Part shown: in pieces, positions 43,579-56,699 of the stretch
Position numbering within the stretch: position 1 is the stretch's first letter
How the letters are laid out: each line of letters starts with the position of its first letter
Assembly (NCBI GenBank): GCA_017311185.1
Contig: JAESUZ010005543.1
Coordinates: 1,488,001 to 1,552,000 of the forward strand
Length of the DNA stretch: 64,000 nt
Direction: 5' to 3'
Source: Proteles cristata cristata
Taxonomy: Eukaryota > Chordata > Mammalia > Carnivora > Hyaenidae
Notes under the pieces: model-generated
What the model saw: the letters and a program-made list of their open reading frames with translations, nothing else
The model's database searches: none
Told to the model about the DNA's origin: nothing
Translations under genes and position numbers: made by a program

Positions 43579-46470
43579 CCCATCTTCCCTTCTTAAATTT
43601 AACTGCCTGTTTTTTAAATAGAAACATTCAATAAAAAAGGAGGTAGAATTATAAGAGCATATATTTATTGAATAAAATATCATTAAGATATGGGACCACA
43701 ATTTTATTACATTTCTCTCTATTCTTTCCAGTCCCAATTATTTGGTGCATATTTTTGACCCTATTAGGATAATCTCTCACTTTCTCTTTGAAGCTTTCAT
43801 CTTTCAAGTTGTCCAAACAAACAAAAGAAATCAGTGTTGCTTTTAAATATTAGGTAGCCCTTTATTTGTAACATGGCTGGACACTTAAACTTTATATATA
43901 AACACAACCTTGTCTATTCTGTGATTTAAAAACAAAAACAAGCAAAACGAAGTAAAGCAAAACAACAACAACAACAAAACACTTGAGGCTCAAGTCACTG
44001 CACAGGCCCAAATAGTTACAGCCTTTTGGGTTCTGAAGTGTAAAGCGTTTTCACCTTAAACTCTTTTACTAACGCATAGTTCCCAAACACTGACCACTTT
44101 ATTGGGGGGGGGGGGGAATGGAATTGACCTTTATCCATCAACTGCTTAGCTTTGGGTTGAGCCTGAGTGCCTGGTCCTGACTTCCCCTTTTGTCTATTAT
44201 GGTTACATTTGGAGCCTTGTGTTTCTTCTATTAGCAGTCTTCTCATGAGACCATCTCAATCCATCAGAGCTAATATTAAATTGGAAATTAGAGTCAACGA
44301 CGTAACTCCTTTTTCTAAAGTCACCTTGACCCCTATACAGACTTCCTTTAAGAACCAAATCTGAATCAAAATGTTTGCAAGAGGCAGACTTTGTCAGGCC
44401 ACACAGGGTCTTGTTTTACAATTCCCTGGAGAAATACCTTCTTGTATAATTGACTGCTTAATATAGAGGCTAATTAGGAGTTTAAGAGTCAAAAAGAGCT
44501 TCTCAAAGACCATTTTGTGTTCATTTTTTTTATAACTAATGTAGCAACCTTTTTTTAATTTTGGTTCAAAAGTAGTTTTCAGTTTTACCTGACATGGATT
44601 ATTTTAAGACCTGTCATTGTAGAAGAAGAGATAGTATGTACACAAATAACTATAAGCCAGTATGGAACAAATATTCGATAAATGATAAAAACAAATACAT
44701 GCTGGAAATTGAGAGAATGAAGTGGCTATTCTATAATTTTTTAAAAAAGAATAGCAAAAGGCAATAATTATGAGACTTTATTTGGGAATTAGGGTCTTAT
44801 GAGTCAGTTTGGAAATGGATTCATTGTGTATGCAGAATAAATATATTCATGCATCCAAATCACTGATGTATAAGTAAACTTAGTTCCCCATTCTTCATAA
44901 ACTGCTTGTGTTTCTGCTACTTTTTTTGTTCTTTTCATGTTTTGCTTTGGAAAATGTTTAAAGTAGGGTCAATAGAAGAGAATTTGGCACTATGGAGAAG
45001 GCAAAAAGACTTCTGATAAGTAAATTGCTTTATTTTGTGGAAGTAACACTGTAGGATATTAAAGGCGGTGTGTAAATTTTACTTAATTTATACACAAGCA
45101 TCCAAGAATTCATGTATCAAAAGTGTGGTATACCTGCTTCTTGCTGGGAATCCGAACCAGCTGTAAGATACCACATATATTCTTGCCTGTGTTTTTTTTT
45201 CCCCATCCTTTTCTCTCATGTGTTAATGAATGTAGTTTCTGATCCAGGATGGCTATTTATCTTGGATTTCATTTATTTCTCAGTGTCTTAGTTCTTATTA
45301 TGGGGAACATCATTGGAAAGATATCATACTTTCATAGATGACTAATCTGTGATTAAGATAGATCACCCATTGCTTCATAAGTAACATCTGGCATCAAAGA
45401 TAATTCCATTGACTTGAAATCTCATAAAATGTAACATCATTAGATTGAAGAAAAGACTGTCATTCTCTCTGGTTATAATGAACAATATCTACCAGAGTGT
45501 CACAGAAAGGTGCTTTCTAATTTTCCCCAAAGAACTATAAAGTGGCAAACATATTTTCTGGACCTATGCTAGAAGTTTGCTTCCCTACGGCAGAAGATCC
45601 TTGAACATTTAGGAGAAAGGTTTAATTCTGAGCATAGCTCATGCTTTAGACCACGATTCTAATTTGCTAACACTTGTTTTGCTCATCTATAACCACAGAT
45701 TGTAACAGAGGAGACCATTGATTTCTAATGAAAAATACGTTTCCGTAGCCAATATGGCCCATAAACATTATCACTTTCCCTTCAGATAATAAATTTAACT
45801 GAAAAAAAATCATATGCAGAATTACATCATTGATAGCATTTGAGTTAATGAGAAAGCTTGACTGTTTTCTGGGAATAAATCAAGAATTCATTGTTTGTTT
45901 GTTTTTTCTTCCTTCCAATCTGTAATGATGTCAAGTCAATGCTGGGAACTCTCCTGAGTTGATATTAGGTAATTGTAGTTTTAACAAAAAGAACAGGTTA
46001 AGTTTTACATTCATTAAAAATAATAATAATAGGTTACTAAATTGTTACAGAATAAAAATCAGGAGTATTTTCTTCAAAGAAACTTTTCTTTGCTCCAGAG
46101 ATTTAATTTATAAATTAGATACTTTCAGTAACTTAATTTATGCTAATATTGATTGCTTTATCATGTTTGAAAAGTTTTGCTCATATTGTCTTTCCTATGG
46201 AAAAATGAAAAAATCTCATACTTTATGAAAATATCATTTTAGAGCAATTAAAAATAATATTTACTTAAGATGAAAAGGCTGGTATGAGTTGATGATTAAC
46301 AGAGTTTCCTCTGTTAAAGTATGTAAGTTTATGAGACTAGTAAATTGAAAAATCTGTAGTAGATTTTTATTTGTAGTAGATATATTTGTAGATATATAGT
46401 ACATATACACACATAAATTTTGAAAGCATCTCTATCTTTAACCTATGTTTAGCTATTGATATATTCTTCT
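43579..46470. other. Unique DNA, 2.9 kb
   Basis: Holds an (AAC)n run (about 43961-43977) and G13 (44104-44116). No transposon family or gene recognised. Frames of up to 89 codons (45959-46228) lie in AT-rich sequence. Confidence 0.55.
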
Positions 46471-46681
46471 TTTTTTAAATATTTTATTTATTTCCGAGAA
46501 AGAGAGAGACAATGTGAGCAGGGGAGGGTCAGAGAGAGGGAGACACAGAATTTGAAGCAGGCTCCAGGCTCTGAGCTAGCTGTCAGCATAGAGCCTGGAG
46601 AGGGGCTCGAACCCACAAACTGTGAGATCATGACTTGAGCTGAAGTCAGATGCTTAACCAACTGAGCCACCCAGGCGCCCC
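46471..46681 (-). mobile_element. Feline CAN-SINE, antisense
   Basis: Head ends CCACCCAGGCGCCCC at 46681. TSD TGATATATTCTTC (46458-46470) versus TGATCTATTCTTT (46682-46694). Confidence 0.94.
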
Positions 46682-46822
46682 TGATCTATTCTTTAGAGAA
46701 CAGCTGAGTGTCAGAAATGAGGAGGCAGCTGAGTTCATGGTACATGGAAAGTTGTTTTTGTGGAGACTAGTTTTAATTCTAATCATATTATCACCAAAAG
46801 TTTTCTCTATATGCTTTTTAAT

Positions 46823-47033
46823 TTTTTTGATGTTTGTTTTTTTTTGAGAGAGAGAGAGAGAGAGAGCGCAAATAGGGGAGGGACAGAGAAAGAGGGAGAC
46901 ACAGAATCTGAAGCAGGTTCCAGGCTCTGAGCTGTCAGCACAGAGCCTGATGTGGGGCTCAAACCCACCAACTGGGAGATCATGATCTGAGCTGAAGTTG
47001 GACATTTAACGACTGAGCCACCCAGGCCCCCCT
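46823..47033 (-). mobile_element. Feline CAN-SINE, antisense
   Basis: T-rich tail, (GA)10 at 46846-46866, complete body and head end CCACCCAGGCCCCCC near 47033. Same orientation as the SINE 140 bp upstream. No clear TSD. Confidence 0.92.
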
Positions 47034-47366
47034 TTGAAAGCCTAACTTAAAAGACCATGCTCTTTCCATTATATCACTACAGCAACAAAACTGTTCAATT
47101 ATTAGAGTCTTAGAGAAGTCTCCTTCTTATGAATACAAACATCAGCTGTCAGTAATAGATCTAAGATTAACCTTCACTTAAACAGGTTTTCTGTGTAAGG
47201 AAAAACTTTCTGGAGTTAAAACATTTCTGTTAAACAGGAGAAGTGAACCCATTTAAAAGTAAGAAGAGGGTTGCCAACAATCTGTTAGGTCAGAAACTGA
47301 AGGGTCTGATCTTTTATTCTTCTTGTCAATTATCAAGTGAGTCTGCTACAGTTTGCGGGCACGCGT

Positions 47367-47413
<47 letters not shown>

Positions 47414-50050
47414 AACAAACATTCTCTGGGTCAGAGAAACCAGTTTTTAAATTATAGCAAAAAGTAGCAGCCACAGTAGTAACTTGCACCAGCTTCTCAT
47501 GTTCCATTTCCCACAGGGTGAGATGCTAAATTCTAGGTAGTTATCTGCATGTGCAGTGGGTTGCACCACGTGAGAAGTACCCCAAACTAAGGAGGCTCTG
47601 AGCTTTCATAGGGGTAGTGGCTGACGTCCCTATTCTCTATTTTGGAGAGAAATTACTCATTAACCTGGAACATAAGAAAATCTCCTCCAGAGTAGTAAAG
47701 TAAGATATTTCAAGATTTATAGCTTTGGAATATAAACAGGTATCTCCAGGAAGGAAAGAAAAGTTCTTTATCTTTACTATCCTAGAATGTGACTAAAACT
47801 CTCTGGTGTGATATACCATCACTAGCTCCCGTATTCAGCTAGGCCCTTTATTCAAAGATTCAGAATGTGCAGGAATTCAAGTTGATGGGAACTGTTCTCT
47901 TAACAAAGCCCTAGCACCAATATTCCTCTGTTTTGATAGACCATGTCTATAACCTCTAGTTGGAACTCTAGCTTATTTATTTGATGACCTGTTCTATATT
48001 TTGGTGAGATTCTGAGTCCTAAAACAAAAAACAAAAAACAAAAAAAAACGACAGAACATAACACAACAGCTTAAGTGCAAGCTGTCTCTTTGACAGTGTG
48101 ATGTTAGGCGGCAGGAATGAGACATAGGGAATGAAACTGAAAGTGGGGAGAGGCAATATAAGGTGATACTTTGAATTGCCTTCTTGTAGCCTTTCAGAAG
48201 ATGTTCCATGTGGATGGTTGACATTTTGTCTTTTTGTGGCTCATGGTGAAATGGTAGCTGGAAGGGACTATATTAGATCTCAATGTTTGACATCTATTAC
48301 TGCCTCTGTTCCTTCTTTTCCTCACCCTCCTCTCCCTTGCTTGCTTACATGGTCCCATGTAAAGCATTTTCCCCTTAATCTTTGCTACAGGCTCTGCTCT
48401 CTGGATGACTTAGGCTGAAACAAAGTGCTTTATGATTTAAGAAACACTTTTACAAACATCATCTTATACACATCATTTGAACACTAATATTTTCTAAAAT
48501 CAAAGTGATATTGTGAACACAAATTGTTTTGTTGTTTTAAAGTGCTTACATGGAAAAATAGCAATCTCTTGCTGTGCTGCCTCTCCAACTTTGTAAATTC
48601 AATCCCCAGAGGTAGAATTTTTCAATTCTTGAGCAATAACATTTATTATTTACTTCAATAGCTCTTAACATGTGTATGTATTTTTAGAAAATACCCACTT
48701 TAGAAAGTATCTGTTTACTACTTATTAAGATGTTGAGATGCCATCACTTTAATAGTGAGTAAGCTTATCACTTCTGTTTATCCCATTTTCTCATTTTCCT
48801 TTGATTAATGATTGTCTAATTTTTCAATTTACTTGGCCTTGTATGTACCTATGATCAAATGTTTTCCCAAAATTTCCAGTACAATCTAATAAATACCACT
48901 TATCAGATTTCTAAACACCTCAACTTATTAAATAATTGATCAGTTCCATTTCACTTTCTTGGAAAACCTCCTCTCCCATATCTCTACCCATCTGCTCCAA
49001 TCTGGAAGAATTGCTCTGTACAACTAATGCACAAATGTCATCCTGTTATTTTTCTTAATTTCCTCCCTCTGTTAAATATCCCATTTCTTGAATCTTATTT
49101 ATTCCTATTTCTTGGCATATTCCTTCATTTGATTGGAAACATTCTTTAGCTTTCCTGAAAGAAGGTTAATATTTGGAGGCTTTTTGAATTAGGCCACATC
49201 ACAGGGCTTATCTAGGTTTAAGACTGGAGAGAAAGATTATGTAGATTTGGCTCCAATTACTTTTACTTTGATTTATACCAAAGCAGTAAACAATATTGCA
49301 AAAATAGATGTATAAATGAGAGTATGCTTGTAGACCAAATGGGCTCAAACTTCCATGGTCAATGCACCCTGCATGGAGTGGACAAACCTCAAGATCATAA
49401 ATACTATGAACTGAATGCTTGCTGCTTTTTATTCCATTAACTTGGTAGGGAGGACTCTATCAGTATTCAAGGATCTGCTTAAGGCTTTCTTGTTTTGTTT
49501 TATTACTAGGGCATTTGGCCATGGTTAAACACTATTTGTTTTTGTTAAAATGTTATTTTCCCTGTAAGTTTGACTGATGATTTAGCTGGATGAAATATTC
49601 TGGATCAAAAATCATTTTTCCTTTCAATTTTGGATGTTTCTCAATTTCACATCCAATATTATTCTTCTGTTAATTCAGTGCCATTTTTACTTTTCTTCAT
49701 GTCATACTTTTCCTTTTCCTATCTCTCAAAACACCTTGATCATCTCTGTAACTCATTGATTTGCATTGCTTATGAACCTTCTCTGACTTCTCGGCCATCT
49801 CCACTGCATCGGTAGCAGTTGCAGGGGTAGCAGGGAAGGGAGCTTTCTGTTAACGTAGTTACTTATTGTTGCTGGTCTCACTTCAGGCACTTCGCATTGT
49901 TCAGCAAAGTGTCTCTTGTTCTCCCTTTTTCCCACTGTTTCATATCCTCAAGACTGTAAATGTCAAGGCAGGTGTATATTCCAATTGATTAAAAGAACAT
50001 ATCTTACGTGTTTGATAATGAAGTCCAGAAATGACTAAAATGAAGGGTTG
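47034..50050. other. Unique DNA with one CA microsatellite
   Basis: Apart from the alternating repeat at 47360-47411 I recognise little. 49540-49640 may be an eroded antisense L1 scrap ('GATGATTTAGCTGGATGAAA'). Confidence 0.5.
47360..47411. repeat. Alternating purine-pyrimidine tract, (CA)n with GC-rich start
   Basis: GCACGCGTGCGC passes directly into about 20 CA units, giving roughly 52 bp of unbroken purine/pyrimidine alternation. Confidence 0.95.
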
Positions 50051-50073
50051 AAGAATGATGAAGTTGAGTTATA

Positions 50074-50267
50074 GGGGTGCCTGAGTAGCTTAGTTGGTCG
50101 AGCATCTGACTCTTGGTTTCAACTCAAGTCATAATCTCATGATTTGTGAGTTTGAGGCCTGCTTGGGATTCTATCTCTCCCTCTCTCTCTCTTTGCTCTT
50201 CTCCTTGTGTACTCATGCACACATTCTCTCTCTCACTCTCAAATTAAATAAATTCTAAAAAAATCTT
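50074..50267 (+). mobile_element. CAN-SINE
   Basis: Head GGGGTGCCTGAGTAGCTTAG, shortened after the B-box region, then a CT tract and an AAATTAAATAAATT tail. TSD AAGAATGATGAAG (50051-50063) versus AAGAATGATGAGG (50268-50280). Confidence 0.92.
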
Positions 50268-50280
50268 AAGAATGATGAGG

Positions 50281-51214
50281 TGAATTGTAAATGGGGTGGT
50301 AGTGAGAGCATTGAGCCTATTTAACACAAAACTAATCCCAAGTAAAAATGAGAATTGTGGTATAAAAAACTGAATACAAATATAAACTTGAAAATGTGGA
50401 AATAATAAATAAAAATCAACAGATGGTAAGAAAGAAGTTTAGGAATTCCAATTTATCACCTTTCTGGACTAGGGAATAATAAATGCATAATACCTCAGTC
50501 TAATAACTAAATAATAGTTTGAGTATATTTCTTAAAATTACAAAGGTTACCTCCCAGAAGAACTGATTCAAAGTAAGTAGAAGTCATTATTGTAACAATT
50601 AAAATCTGACATTCTCATGGGACAGGAAATATATAAAATTATTAGTGTTTACCCCTTTTTTGAAGGAAGATGTATTTTTTTTTTGGTCATATCTGCTACT
50701 ATAACTTCTTTGAACAAAGAATCCAGGTTCATGAGGAGAAACATTCCAGTTGAGAAGGTGGCTATGAAGTTGCTAAGCATCATTTAATATGTTTGATGTA
50801 GACAGAAGAATATGAATTTCATGAAATTTTACTGTGTATTAATTTTCTCTAAGAGACTATTTTAATTGCTTCTAAACTCTTCTTAGTTTTTTTTAAACTG
50901 GCATTTTCTGGAATGAAACTTTATGCTATGATTAGGCTACAAGGTAATTTAACTTCTTGTGGTGTACATTTGCAAATATTAGCCTATATATTTTATAAGA
51001 TTACACTTAGTATTTTACATAAATCCAGTATTTGGAGAGATAGCAGAGGAAAGTGAAATGGCCAAACCTCTTCAGTTGAAAAGACAAAATACAAATTATA
51101 ACCTGAAAGAAGCTAACTTTCATTCCCTCTTAGTTTTCCCACCAGCCACTCATAGGCCTTACTAACTGCAACTCATTCCTGCTATAAAAACAAGCCTAGT
51201 TATGTTCTGTACAA
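50281..51214. other. Unique AT-rich DNA
   Basis: No feature recognised. Confidence 0.6.
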
Positions 51215-51365
51215 TCATCATGTGAAATTCATAACATCTCAGAGTTGTAAGATATCTAGACAGTTAAATGACTTGTCTACGTTCCCTCAGGTAGTTAATA
51301 GCAGAACAAGATTTAGAATGCAGGTGTTTGACTGAGTATCTTTGCACAATAGTATATTGTCTCTG
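51215..51365 (-). mobile_element. MIR SINE, antisense, diverged
   Basis: 'GACAGTTAAATGACTTGTCT' and 'CAGGTAGTTAATAGCAGAAC' followed by 'AAGATTTAGAATGCAGGTGT' match the MIR core read on the minus strand. Confidence 0.7.
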
Positions 51366-52437
51366 AAAGCTATGATTCTTAAATTTTGATGTATGGTGTG
51401 CACTAGGGAATCACTTGACAGTCTCTCAGATCTGGGTCAGACTCGGGAATCTGTCATAAGTAGTACTCCAGTTGTTAGAATCCACACTTGGGTATATATC
51501 ATGTTAAGGTTGTTTCTATTAAAGCAGCCCAGTAGTCACTTGTCTTTACAGAATACTTATATCAAATTGCTTTCAGACCTGATTAATAATAGTGGAGTAG
51601 TTTTTGTTCGAATCCTTACAAAAAGAAGTAAAAAGAAATCTGACCTCTTTGTGCTTGAAAACAACTGGATATTATCAAAATAAGTCTGGATATTATCAAA
51701 ATAAGTCTAAGAAGTGATGATTTCATGTGAGGATTACCTTGGGTTAATCACTTTGCAACCCGTGCATATCATTAGCAGTCGTTATTGAAATTTAAGTTCT
51801 GGAAACCAATCTCAGATTTCCTTCTTATAGACAGTTGAAGCATGTAGGCAAATGGAATTTCTGTATATCCCATCTGCAGCATTATTTCATGTTTTTCCTC
51901 ATCTGCACTATAAAACTTTATGAACCTGGGCTGTAGTACAACAATGTAGTTCACAGTCCATTGGTGTTGCTGAAATCAGTCTTCTGAGACGCCGGCATGG
52001 ACATGATTTTTCAGGTAATAGGCTGTTTCAGTTCTGCTTGAGCTTTCATTGCAGTCTCCACCCCACCAACAGCTGTGTTTTACTGTTGTCATTTGCAATA
52101 CATAAATAAATGTGAGAACACTGATATTCCTTTTAATTTTCTTTCCCAATAAATAGTTAGTGTAAGTATAAAAGTGTGTAGTTGCTTTGAATGAAAGATG
52201 TTCTAAAAATTTGATAATTTACTGTATTTTCACAAATTATAAATGGAGTTATATGGAAAACGTTCTCCATGATGGTTTTTAATCCTATTATAAAATTTCT
52301 CTGTCAAATTTTAATAGGCTTTATTTTTCACTAATTTTTTTAAATGAAAGAGGCATATGTCTTCTCAGTAACAAAATGGGAACTAAAATAATACACATAG
52401 TCATTTAGCTGGAGAGAAGATGTAGAATTTTCTAATT
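51366..52437. other. Unique DNA with a 21-bp tandem duplication
   Basis: 51370-51490 may be a faint hAT MITE. The duplication at 51665-51706 is separate. A 96-codon frame at 51393-51683 (+) ends inside the duplication and has no recognised family. Confidence 0.5.
51665..51706. repeat. Perfect 21-bp tandem duplication
   Basis: The unit starts CTGGATATTATC and ends AATAAGT; two identical adjacent copies. Confidence 0.95.
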
Positions 52438-52661
52438 CAGAGGTTGACAACTATGACCTATATGCTAAATCCTGTCCACTGCATGTTTCTGTAAAGAAAA
52501 TTTTTTTGGAACACATATACTACCATTAGTTTATGTATTGTGTGTGACTGCATATAAGATATAATCGTATGATTGAGTAGTTGTAACAGATACTATATGG
52601 TCTAAAATGTGTTCTATTTGACCCTTTTTACAAATCATTTACTGAAGCATCATTCTGACCC
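52438..52661. mobile_element. hAT-Charlie MITE ('GGCAAAC' type), diverged
   Basis: Starts CAGAGGTTGACAACTATG, with 'GTAAAGAAAATTTTTTTGGA' and 'GAGTAGTTGTAACAGATACT' in the order seen in the better copy at 35856. The right end is eroded. Confidence 0.75.
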
Positions 52662-53495
52662 AATAATTTGCAGGCTTCGCAGAATTCTTAGAGATCTTCT
52701 GAAAAAATATGGCAGTCTAGACCTCACATTTAAAGCTTTCAATTCAACTGGTCTGGCGAGGGGTTTAGAACTTCCTATATAGTTGGAATCTGTAGCAAGG
52801 ACTGAGAAAGTCTATCTGACCTCTACAGTAAGTTTACACTCCTCACAAAGTATGTTACGTTGTTCTTAGACTAAGGTTTATCATATAAGTCATGGTCCCA
52901 GATTAAGATAAATCTAAGATGACTTTCTTCTTATTGGTTGTTCAAATTAAATGCTTCACTAGTGACCTGACATGACTTGAGATGATCCTGGAGAAGTTGA
53001 ATGCTATGTAAAGTATATTTGTTGTGGTTCAGAGGAAGGAAAAAAATTACTTCATGTTTAGGTGTCAGAGAAGACACTTACGTTTTGAACTGTGAGAAGA
53101 TGCTTCAACTATAGGTAGAATTCAGTGTTTCAGATAGGTCACTATAAAGATGAACTTGTTAAAATTATTTTTGTCCTTCTCTTAATCTTTGACCTAAAAT
53201 ACACTGGAATCAGCGTTTATCTACCTTAGCTTGCCTTAGCCCAGTTTGGTTTGACAAAATGTATTGGCCGGGAACTATTGAATATTGAGCATATACACAA
53301 GGAACAAGATAGGCATTACCTTGCTTTATTGGAAATTCTAAGCTGGGATCTTTTGAAAGATTGATATGAAGTAGGGTAGAGTAGAGATGGGGTAGTCAAA
53401 GATAGAAGGATAAATCAAAGCATTTGTAATAATCTTGGAATGATTATCACAGAGTAATAATGGTAGACATGAATTTGAAGATTAATTAGGATTAT
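52662..53495. other. Unique DNA
   Basis: No feature recognised. Confidence 0.6.
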
Positions 53496-53683
53496 TTTTT
53501 TAAGTTTATTTATTTTGAGAGAGAGAGGGAGTGCATGCATGTCAGCAGGAGAGGGGTGGAGAGAGGGAGAGAGGATCCCAAGAAGGCTCTGCACATGTGG
53601 GGCTCAGTCTCATGAACCTTAAGATCATGACCTGTGCCAAAACCAAGAGTCAGACACTTAACCGACCAGGCCCCTGAGGCATC
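53496..53683 (-). mobile_element. Older CAN-SINE, antisense
   Basis: T-rich tail and (GA)n at 53517-53530, then GGCTCTGCACATGTGGGGCT, AAGATCATGACCTGTGCCAA and a head end near 53683. Diverged; resembles the older SINEC types. Confidence 0.82.
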
Positions 53684-56100
53684 CTTTAAAAGCTTTTTTT
53701 AATGCCACGTTGAGGAGTCTGGACTTTCCACAAGACCATAGGAAACCCTAAAGGAATTTTGAACTGTAGAATGAAATTATCAGAAGGCAAAAATATTATT
53801 CTGCTGATATATGGGGGAAATATGCAGGTAGAAGTAATCTTGAGACAGGAGATCTAACTAAGTGTCTTTTGGGGACACAAAGACTGGTCCTATGAAACAG
53901 GGCAGTGATTAGTGAAGGAGTTAAAGAGATGAATTTCAAAGATAATGCAGAGGTATGAAAGATACAGGATTTGGAGAATCCTTATATGTTGTTTGTAGAG
54001 AGGGAGAAGAAGGAATCTGGGAGGACAGAAGATACGGCTCCATTTTTGTTCAAGAAGAAGCATTTTGTAGTGCTTGATATTGACTGATAGAATGTACTGC
54101 TTCAGTTTTATATTTCTCTTGCCTGTAATTCTGCTACTGAAATGAGTACCAAAGTAAAAGAAAAAAAAAAAAAAAAAAAAGACCACCAAGGTAAAGTCAA
54201 TTTGCTTCATGACCCTTGAGGAGAGGGTTGATTTTGAGGATTTCATTTTGTAAATGGCTGGGGGCCACACTGAAATGAACTGTGACACATTCATGACTAT
54301 ATTAATATTGCAAAGTATAAGAGGCAAAGATATTTGCATACCTCTGTCAGCTTTTGACAAGAAACCCCTTCACCTTAAAGCTCCATTCATCCTTCCAAAT
54401 GATCCCACTTAATGCATGACTCATATTCATTCAACTGCTGTACTTGGAACATTTAAAGGATCCATGGGCCATTTACTTCTTTTAGAGATTGTTAGCAATG
54501 CTATCTTGGGGATTTATGCTTCCTTTACCATGTTTCGTGAACTGTGAGGTAGGTCTTACTATTCATTTATCCTAGTCCTGGAAAAGCCAGAGCAAGAATA
54601 AGAGAAAAATAGTGAGGGAGGAAATGTTTGTATTTATTGTTTATACATTGTGCATTGGCAAAATAGTATTCTGTATTCAAATGATAAATATTCAGCAAGG
54701 TATATATCAGTTATAGAATAATCCAGTGAAAAGAGTAAGTTTTATCTGTATTCATATTGATTACAGGTTAGTCATACATTATCTTTACTGAGAGCAACAC
54801 ATGGCTTGCCATGAAAGCAATGTGTTCTTGCATTCTCTTGCTAACTTTCTTCACTTTGACTCCATGCATTATAAAGTTTTCTCTTTCACTTTAATAATCA
54901 AATATTAAATGAAAGTAGGTGTAAGGACTAAAACTGATAATTGATAAAATTAACTATCCTATTTAAAAATTGTGACTTATTTCATTTTCTCTTCTTTCCT
55001 ACTAGACTATAAAGCACTCTGTAATATCACGAATTACTTCCTTTCCATGTGTTAATTTCTTATAGTTTCCAATCATAGTAGCTATTTGATCAGTATTTAA
55101 AAATTTCATTGAATTTCCTTTTCCACCCACTCTCACATTAAACTCTTAAAGACTCTTTGGTTTTTTTTCTTAATTATCTAACAACTGTGAGTCCTTTTTC
55201 TTTCTCTTTCTCTTTACAGTGACACTTATTTCACTTTCCGGTGTCTGAAGCTCTTGCAGAGTTAGCCTCTTGAGGGTATATTTTGATCTACTTGAGTTCA
55301 AAGTGTTGCCAACTTGAACCCACCTGTCTTTGGCATTTCCAAAAGTAGAAAGAATTCCATGCTATTGTGCATACTTATAGATAGTATAGATACTTTTATG
55401 CATAGGAAATGTGAGTGGAATTCTTTCATCAACATTTCTTTATTATGTCACTATAGACAGATATACAAAAGAAATAACTCTATCCTAAGAAACTTTTCTG
55501 GAAAAAATCCAGAGAGTTTCTTCTTTAGAGAATCATTACACGGCAAACATGATGGTATTAATTGTAGACATAGCAACAGGTATTCAAGAAAAATAATTCT
55601 AGGGGTTGGATTTACTGGATGTTTAATATCAAAGATAAGGCTTGAGCTGGGAAATAAAAGATGAATAAAACTAGAATAGGCAGAGGAAAGGATAGCGAAG
55701 AGGTAGTGAGATGGTGAGGAAAGAGAATAGCTACTTCAAATTGAGAAATTGGCCTTACCAAACAGATATGCTGTTTGGTGATGGCAGAAACCACACCTAG
55801 TGAAATCATGCTTATGTGCTTCTCATTTGCCTTTCTGGGCCTGGGTATGGGTTTGACTCTCACCTCTGTGTTTCTGATCTTGATTTGATAAATGAGAGCT
55901 ATGGTTCCTGTGTTTCTTTTTTTAATGTTTATTTGTTTTGCTTGCTTCATCCAATATCCCAGACTTAGTACTAAACCAGCCTCAGTTTTTGTTTTGTTTC
56001 TCTTTTTGATTCAACTTGGTGCTTTTGATTAATTTATGAACCTGCACCATGCTGTGTTCTTTAATGGTGTAACAGAAGACATAAGATAAAAACTCTAATT
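53684..56100. other. Unique DNA with a poly(A) run
   Basis: A20 at 54161-54180. The longest open frame in the window (53890-54360, -, 156 codons) reads through it as a phenylalanine run and resembles no family. 54975-55130 could be a faint sense L2. Nothing else recognised. Confidence 0.5.
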
Positions 56101-56292
56101 TATTTAAATATATTTAATGTACATTAAATATATTTTAAAATATATTTAATATAGATTAAATATATTTTAAAATATATTAAATATAGTATATAAATATTAA
56201 CATATTATAATTAATTATAATTGTATTGATTATAATATACTAAATATATACTATAACATAATATATCATATATAAATATATATATAGTTTCT

Positions 56293-56331
<39 letters not shown>
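56101..56331. repeat. AT-rich low-complexity tract ending in (AT)n
   Basis: About 230 bp, almost entirely A and T, with repeated TATTTAAATATA-like words, ending in an uninterrupted (AT)17 at 56298-56331. Confidence 0.92.
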
Positions 56332-56333
<2 letters not shown>

Positions 56334-56364
56334 TCTCTAGTCTATTTTCATCCTGTTTATTTTC

Positions 56365-56574
56365 AAGATATTTATTTGTTATTAATGTTTATTTATTTTT
56401 GAGAGAGAGATAGGGCAGGGGAGGGGCAGAGAGAGGGAGATGCAGAATATAAAGCCAGAACCAGGCTCTGAGCTGACAACACAGAGCCTGATGCAGGGCT
56501 TGAATTCACAAACTTTGAGATCATGATCTCAGCTAAAGTCTGATGTTTAACTGACTGAGCCACTCAGGTGCCCC
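56365..56574 (-). mobile_element. Feline CAN-SINE, antisense
   Basis: 'ATTAATGTTTATTTATTTTT' tail, (GA)n, full body, and head end GCCACTCAGGTGCCCC at 56574. Likely TSD ATCCTGTTTA (from 56350) versus ATCCTGTTTT (from 56577). It is the last SINE in the window. Confidence 0.92.
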
Positions 56575-56699
56575 AGATCCTGTTTTACAAAAGAAAGATA
56601 GTAAGAAACCTCTTACAGTATGTTTCAAGGCTTCTAGAATCTTTATTTCTCATAGGACAGCAAAAAAGAGAATCAACTTGCAAATGCCAACTTTAATAT

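Noticed and set aside
49540..49960. T-rich stretch resembling antisense L1
   Set aside because: Only one short block fits; not enough to call.
51979..52013. CpG-containing ATG followed by a CAG/GTAATA donor-like site
   Set aside because: No convincing acceptor or upstream frame; short and unsupported.
54148..54196. A20 run flanked by ACCAAAGTAAAA and ACCAAGGTAAAG, resembling a second tail-only insertion
   Set aside because: The duplications do not abut the A run cleanly (GACC intervenes), they mismatch, and the nick site does not fit L1 endonuclease.
53890..54360. 156-codon minus-strand open frame, the longest in the window
   Set aside because: It reads through a poly(A) run as polyphenylalanine, has no recognisable domain, and lies in AT-rich DNA without splice or promoter support.
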